Of a DNA stretch of 64,000 nt, positions 60,776 through 64,000 are shown piece after piece. The stretch spans positions 417,871-481,870 of the forward strand of contig NZ_FNJA01000004.1 of the NCBI RefSeq assembly GCF_900104385.1. Reading direction: 5' to 3'. How positions within the stretch are numbered: the first letter of the stretch is position 1; the number at the start of each line of letters is the position of its first letter. Position numbers and translations under genes: made by a program. The notes below the pieces were generated by a model that ran no database searches, was not told the DNA's origin, and worked only from the letters and a program-made list of their open reading frames with translations. The stretch comes from Rhodoferax sp. OV413 (GTDB taxonomy: Bacteria > Pseudomonadota > Gammaproteobacteria > Burkholderiales > Burkholderiaceae_C).

Positions 60776-61879
60776 ATGACGCTCAGCAGTTCTTTCAACG
60801 GTCTTTTTTCGCCAGTGGCGATGGGCGCGCTGAAGCTCGCAAACCGCATTGTCATGGCGCCGCTCACACGCAGCCGCATGGGCCCTGATGGCGTGCCCAA
60901 CGAAATGCATGCCCGTTACTACGCACAGCGGGCCAGCGCGGGCCTGATCATCAGCGAGGCGACCAATATCTCCGCCCAAGGACGGGGCTATGCCCTGACG
61001 CCTGGCATCTGGACGGACGAACAGGTCGCCGGCTGGAAAAAAGTGACCGACGCGGTGCATGCAGCCGGGGGCCTTATCGTGTGCCAGCTGTGGCATGTGG
61101 GTCGTTTCTCACACGTGGACCTGCAGCCGGACGGGGCAGCCCCGGTTGCACCGTCGGCGATTCGGGCAGAAGGGCAAACCTATACCGAAAATGGAATGCT
61201 GGATGTCTCGATGCCGCGCGCACTGGAAACGTCCGAGATTCCCGGCATCATCCAGCAATACCGGCACGCCGCGGAGTGCGCACAACGCGCCGGCTTCGAT
61301 GGCGTGGAAGTGCATTCGGCCAACAGCTATCTGCTGGACCAGTTCCTGCGCGATTCGACCAACCAGCGTAATGACGAATATGGCGGCTCCATCGAAAATC
61401 GCAGCCGGCTCCCGTTGGAAGTCACTGCGGCAGTGGTCGAGGTCTGGGGCCACGACCGCGTCGGCATTCGGCTCTCCCCTGTAACGCCGGACGCAGGCAA
61501 CACGCCTCTGGACAGCCAGGTCATGCAGACGTATGGCCATTTGATCGAGCAGCTGAATCGCTTCCAGTTGGCGTATATGCACTTTGTCGAGGGTGCCACG
61601 GCCACCTCGCGTTCCGTGCCCACAGGCATAGACCTCGACGCATTGCGCGCACTGTTCAAAGGTCCCTATATCGGCAACAACAACTACGACCTCGACCTGG
61701 CGGTGAATCGCCGCCTGGAAGGCAAGGTCGATGCCGTCGCCTTTGGCCGTCCGTTCATTGCCAATCCCGATTTGGTGCATCGCTTGAAAACGGGCGCTGA
61801 ACTGGCTGTTGCCCCCCGTGAAACCTACTACGGCAACGGCGCCAAGGGTTACACCGACTGGCCTGCTCTGGTCGACTGA
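60776..61879 (+). CDS. Old Yellow Enzyme family flavin reductase
   Basis: A 367-residue FMN-dependent NAD(P)H:alkene oxidoreductase (NemA-like): PLTRSRM at the flavin site, HSANSYLLDQFLRDSTNQR with the substrate-binding His/Asn, and GRPFIANPDLVHRL. Reduces activated alkenes or nitro compounds. Downstream of it are two exported proteins in the same direction. Confidence 0.92.
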   Translation: MTLSSSFNGLFSPVAMGALKLANRIVMAPLTRSRMGPDGVPNEMHARYYAQRASAGLIISEATNISAQGRGYALTPGIWTDEQVAGWKKVTDAVHAAGGLIVCQLWHVGRFSHVDLQPDGAAPVAPSAIRAEGQTYTENGMLDVSMPRALETSEIPGIIQQYRHAAECAQRAGFDGVEVHSANSYLLDQFLRDSTNQRNDEYGGSIENRSRLPLEVTAAVVEVWGHDRVGIRLSPVTPDAGNTPLDSQVMQTYGHLIEQLNRFQLAYMHFVEGATATSRSVPTGIDLDALRALFKGPYIGNNNYDLDLAVNRRLEGKVDAVAFGRPFIANPDLVHRLKTGAELAVAPRETYYGNGAKGYTDWPALVD

Positions 61880-61951
61880 GCAGCTTGGTTGCCGACCCAA
61901 TATCCGATTTGGAATCGACGAGTCATTGCGACTCTTATCAGGAGTAAACGA

Positions 61952-62458
61952 GTGAAAACGACCTTTATCAAGACTTTGATTTTCGCGGCGATCACTGTCG
62001 GCATGGGCACAACTGCCCAAGCCGCAGACGCGCCAACCCGCCCCCAGGCCAGCCAGGCCAACCAAGGAAAAACCATGAGCAAACCGACATACGTGCAAGA
62101 CTACCAAGCCATCTCCGAAGTACTGAACAAGTACATCGAAGGCTGCAAGCAGGCCAAAAGCAGCATCATGAAGTCCGCCTTCAGCCCACAGGCGACGATG
62201 TACAGCGTCGGCCCCGATGGCAAGCTGACCGGTGGCGCGATTGCTATCCTGTTCGAGGGTGTCGACAAGGATTTCCGTCCGTCGCCTGACGCTACGGCCG
62301 CGATCACCCGCATCGAGATCGTCGGTACGGCAGCCAGCGCCCGCATCGACGCAAACGATATGTCGGGCATCTCGTTCACCGACTTCTTCCATCTGTTGAA
62401 GGTCGGTGGCCAGTGGACAGTGGTCAGCAAGATTTTCCAAACCCACGTGGCGCCTTGA
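61952..62458 (+). CDS. NTF2-like (lumazine-binding-type) protein
   Basis: A 168-residue reading from GTG 61952 (GGAG 8 nt upstream) has a signal peptide (FAAITVGMGTTAQAAD). An internal ATG at 62075 with AAGGA 7 nt upstream would give a cytosolic ~127-residue form that starts exactly at the conserved NTF2-like domain (MSKPTYVQDYQAISEVLNKY). Either or both may be used. Function unknown. Confidence 0.7.
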   Translation: MKTTFIKTLIFAAITVGMGTTAQAADAPTRPQASQANQGKTMSKPTYVQDYQAISEVLNKYIEGCKQAKSSIMKSAFSPQATMYSVGPDGKLTGGAIAILFEGVDKDFRPSPDATAAITRIEIVGTAASARIDANDMSGISFTDFFHLLKVGGQWTVVSKIFQTHVAP

Positions 62459-62527
62459 GCAGCCCTCTGCACAGCTAAACCGAGACCCACAACTGATTTT
62501 GCCTGCCGTCACTGAATAGAAAATACC

Positions 62528-63547
62528 GTGAACACCCTCACCTCCGCTCTCGCCCTTTCCGCCCTGACCCTGGCGGTTGGTAACGTTTCTGCAGCCAGCC
62601 TGCCGGGCGTCGAACACAACGTCGCAAAGTTCTTGCAATCCATTGAAGGCGGCAAGACGCTCGATACCATGACGCCGGCCGAGGCCCGCGCCGCGCTGAC
62701 GGGCGCGCAGGCTGCCCCCAAGGTGGCATTGCCGGCGGCTGACGTCAGCGAAAAGACGATCCACGTCAATGGCAGCGACCTGAAGCTGACCATCGTGCGC
62801 CCGACAGGCAGCCAGCAGAAGACCCTGCCCGCGTTCATGTACTTCCATGGCGGCGGCTGGGTACTGGGCGACTTCCCGACCCACGAACGGCTGGTGCGTG
62901 ACCTGGTGGCAGGCTCGGGCGCGGCGGCGGTCTTCGTCAACTACACCCTGTCGCCGGAGGCGCGGTACGGCGTCGCCATCGAGCAAGCCTATGCCGCGAC
63001 CAAATGGGTGGCCGAGCATGGCAAGGAGATCCAGGTCGACGGCAAACGCCTCGCCGTCGCAGGCAACAGCGCGGGCGGCAACATAGCCGCCGTGGTTGCC
63101 TTGATGGCGAACGAGAAGGGCACACCTGCACTGCGTTCACAAGTATTGCTGTGTCCGGTGACGGATGCAAACTTCGACACGCCGTCGTACAAGCAGTTTG
63201 CCAACGGCTACTTCCTGACGAAGGACTTGATGGCGTGGTTCTGGGACAATTACACGACCGACGCCGAGGCACGCAAGCATATCTACGCTTCGCCACTGCA
63301 AGCGACGACCGAGCAGCTCAAGGGCTTGCCGCCGACGCTGATCCAGACCGCCGAATTCGATGTCCTGCGCGATGAAGCCGAAGCTTACGGACGCAAGCTC
63401 GACGCTGCGGGCGTGCACGTGAAGTCGGTGCGCTACAACGGCATGATTCACGATTTTGGGCTGTCGAACGGGTTCAGCCACCTGCCGGCGCCCCGCAGCG
63501 CGATAGCGCAGGCGTCGCAAGAGCTCAAGGCCAACCTAGACAAGTAA
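62528..63547 (+). CDS. Exported alpha/beta hydrolase (HSL-type)
   Basis: A 339-residue secreted esterase-like enzyme with a signal peptide. Oxyanion motif HGGGW, nucleophile GNSAGGN, and acid/His (EFDVLRDE; MIHDFG) match the hormone-sensitive-lipase family. GTG start at 62528. It follows the NTF2-like gene by 69 nt; a transposase gene lies downstream. Confidence 0.88.
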   Translation: MNTLTSALALSALTLAVGNVSAASLPGVEHNVAKFLQSIEGGKTLDTMTPAEARAALTGAQAAPKVALPAADVSEKTIHVNGSDLKLTIVRPTGSQQKTLPAFMYFHGGGWVLGDFPTHERLVRDLVAGSGAAAVFVNYTLSPEARYGVAIEQAYAATKWVAEHGKEIQVDGKRLAVAGNSAGGNIAAVVALMANEKGTPALRSQVLLCPVTDANFDTPSYKQFANGYFLTKDLMAWFWDNYTTDAEARKHIYASPLQATTEQLKGLPPTLIQTAEFDVLRDEAEAYGRKLDAAGVHVKSVRYNGMIHDFGLSNGFSHLPAPRSAIAQASQELKANLDK

Positions 63548-63654
63548 TTTCAAAGGGGTGCGGCGGCAATCGACGTCAACGGTCACTGGACCGCCAAAGT
63601 TGGACGACAGTAGCCAGCCTGAAGCGGCCGTCGACAGGGACGGCTTTGCAGGGC

Positions 63655-63712
63655 GGATTCAACCGGTCGATGCAACACACTGAGAACTGCGTGAGCAGAC
63701 GGAGTGTTGCAG
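63655..63712 (+). mobile_element. Probable left end of an IS30-type element
   Basis: The sequence just upstream of the transposase start (GGATTCAACCGGTCGATGCA) looks like an IS30-family terminus. The right end lies outside the window, so no inverted repeat can be confirmed and the exact boundary is a guess. Confidence 0.35.
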
Positions 63713-64000
63713 ATGAAGTACCGGACACGAAACTACTATACCGACAGCCAGAAGGCGCTGATGTGGGAGCGATGGAAGGAAGGTTGGACGCTTCACCAGA
63801 TTGGCCAACTGTTTGACCGGCCGCACACTTCGATCCAAAACATTTTGGTGAAAACGGGTGGCATTCGGCCGCCGGAACGGTGCCGGTCCGCGACAGCCTT
63901 GACTTTGTTCGAAAGGGAAGAGATATCGCTCGCGATCGTTGCAGGCGAATCGATCCGATCGATCGCTGCACGCCTCGGCAGAGCACCATCGACAATCAGT
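63713..64000 (+). CDS. IS30-family transposase, 5' part
   Basis: 96 codons are visible before the window ends, in frame and unfinished. The translation (MKYRTRNYYTDSQKALMWER, then FDRPHTSIQNILVKTGG and SIRSIAARLGRAPSTIS) shows the two N-terminal helix-turn-helix units typical of IS30 transposases; the DDE domain lies outside. An active element would mark the right boundary of the adjoining AT-richer module. Confidence 0.85.
   Translation, partial: MKYRTRNYYTDSQKALMWERWKEGWTLHQIGQLFDRPHTSIQNILVKTGGIRPPERCRSATALTLFEREEISLAIVAGESIRSIAARLGRAPSTIS

Noticed and set aside
61109..63019. A 636-codon minus-strand frame across the Old Yellow Enzyme and hydrolase genes.
   Set aside because: It is antisense to three genes with clear domains and has no domain of its own.
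1..64000. CRISPR arrays, tRNA or rRNA genes, prophage.
   Set aside because: No regularly spaced direct repeats, no cloverleaf with conserved T-loop and no rRNA blocks were found; the only dispersed repeats are the palindromic family described.

Overview
The window is high-GC, densely coding DNA from a betaproteobacterium, most likely Burkholderiales and probably Comamonadaceae. The basis is the linked glnA / ntrB / ntrC set, tripartite-type (Bug) binding proteins, class III CoA-transferases and, above all, a family of ~50-60 bp palindromic repeats (core GCGCAG - 6 to 8 nt - CTGCGC, flanked by TAGCTGC and GGCC) found 12 times here. No rRNA, tRNA, CRISPR array or phage was seen. One IS30-type transposase begins at the right edge.

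Layout. 1-1276: stress genes (ferritin-like, BON lipoprotein, CsbD). 1275-7193: a five-gene operon (betaine-type substrate-binding protein, a histidine-ammonia-lyase homologue lacking the MIO triad, two permeases, ATPase) and an ornithine-cyclodeaminase-family gene; both units have HutC-like palindromes upstream. I propose uptake and breakdown of a histidine-type betaine, with ergothioneine the best candidate. 7271-12558: exonuclease III, a CoA-transferase, a small secreted protein, a GGDEF/EAL sensor. 12721-17778: nitrogen control (ntrC, ntrB, a periplasmic coiled-coil protein, glnA with a sigma-54 promoter and an NtrC site). 17780-22348: five overlapping or closely spaced minus-strand genes (beta-propeller, deacetylase-like, sterol-desaturase-like, EI24, CinA-like) behind a nested hairpin leader.

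22503-30855: a C5-dicarboxylate-type catabolic locus: Bug protein, a PrpF-Bug fusion, LysR, MaoC-type hydratase, CoA-transferase, CitE-like lyase, fumarase/adenylosuccinate-lyase-family enzyme. It fits a route from an unsaturated diacid to its CoA ester, hydration and cleavage. 30859-39293: housekeeping (rsuA-like, HtrA protease, YihY, dinB with a LexA box, acyl-CoA ligase) plus small hypothetical genes. 39441-42045: DUF3034, an exported truncated haemoglobin, an astacin-like peptidase. 42053-46313: HupE/UreJ - TPR - lipoprotein - DUF4331. 46547-50347: an FNR-type site upstream of an Aer-like chemoreceptor translationally coupled to a GGDEF/EAL protein.

50402-58695: a sugar-acid locus under a GntR/FCD regulator: mannonate dehydratase, amino-acid-type ABC transporter with two tandem binding proteins, and divergent mannonate oxidoreductase-like and SDR genes. 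58865-64000: VOC and GFA proteins, then a more AT-rich module (LysR, Old Yellow Enzyme, NTF2-like, alpha/beta hydrolase) ending at the IS30 element.

The most notable observations are the betaine transporter with MIO-less lyase, the PrpF-Bug fusion, and three repeat copies that have become protein-coding (dinB tail, rsuA S4 region, deacetylase signal peptide).
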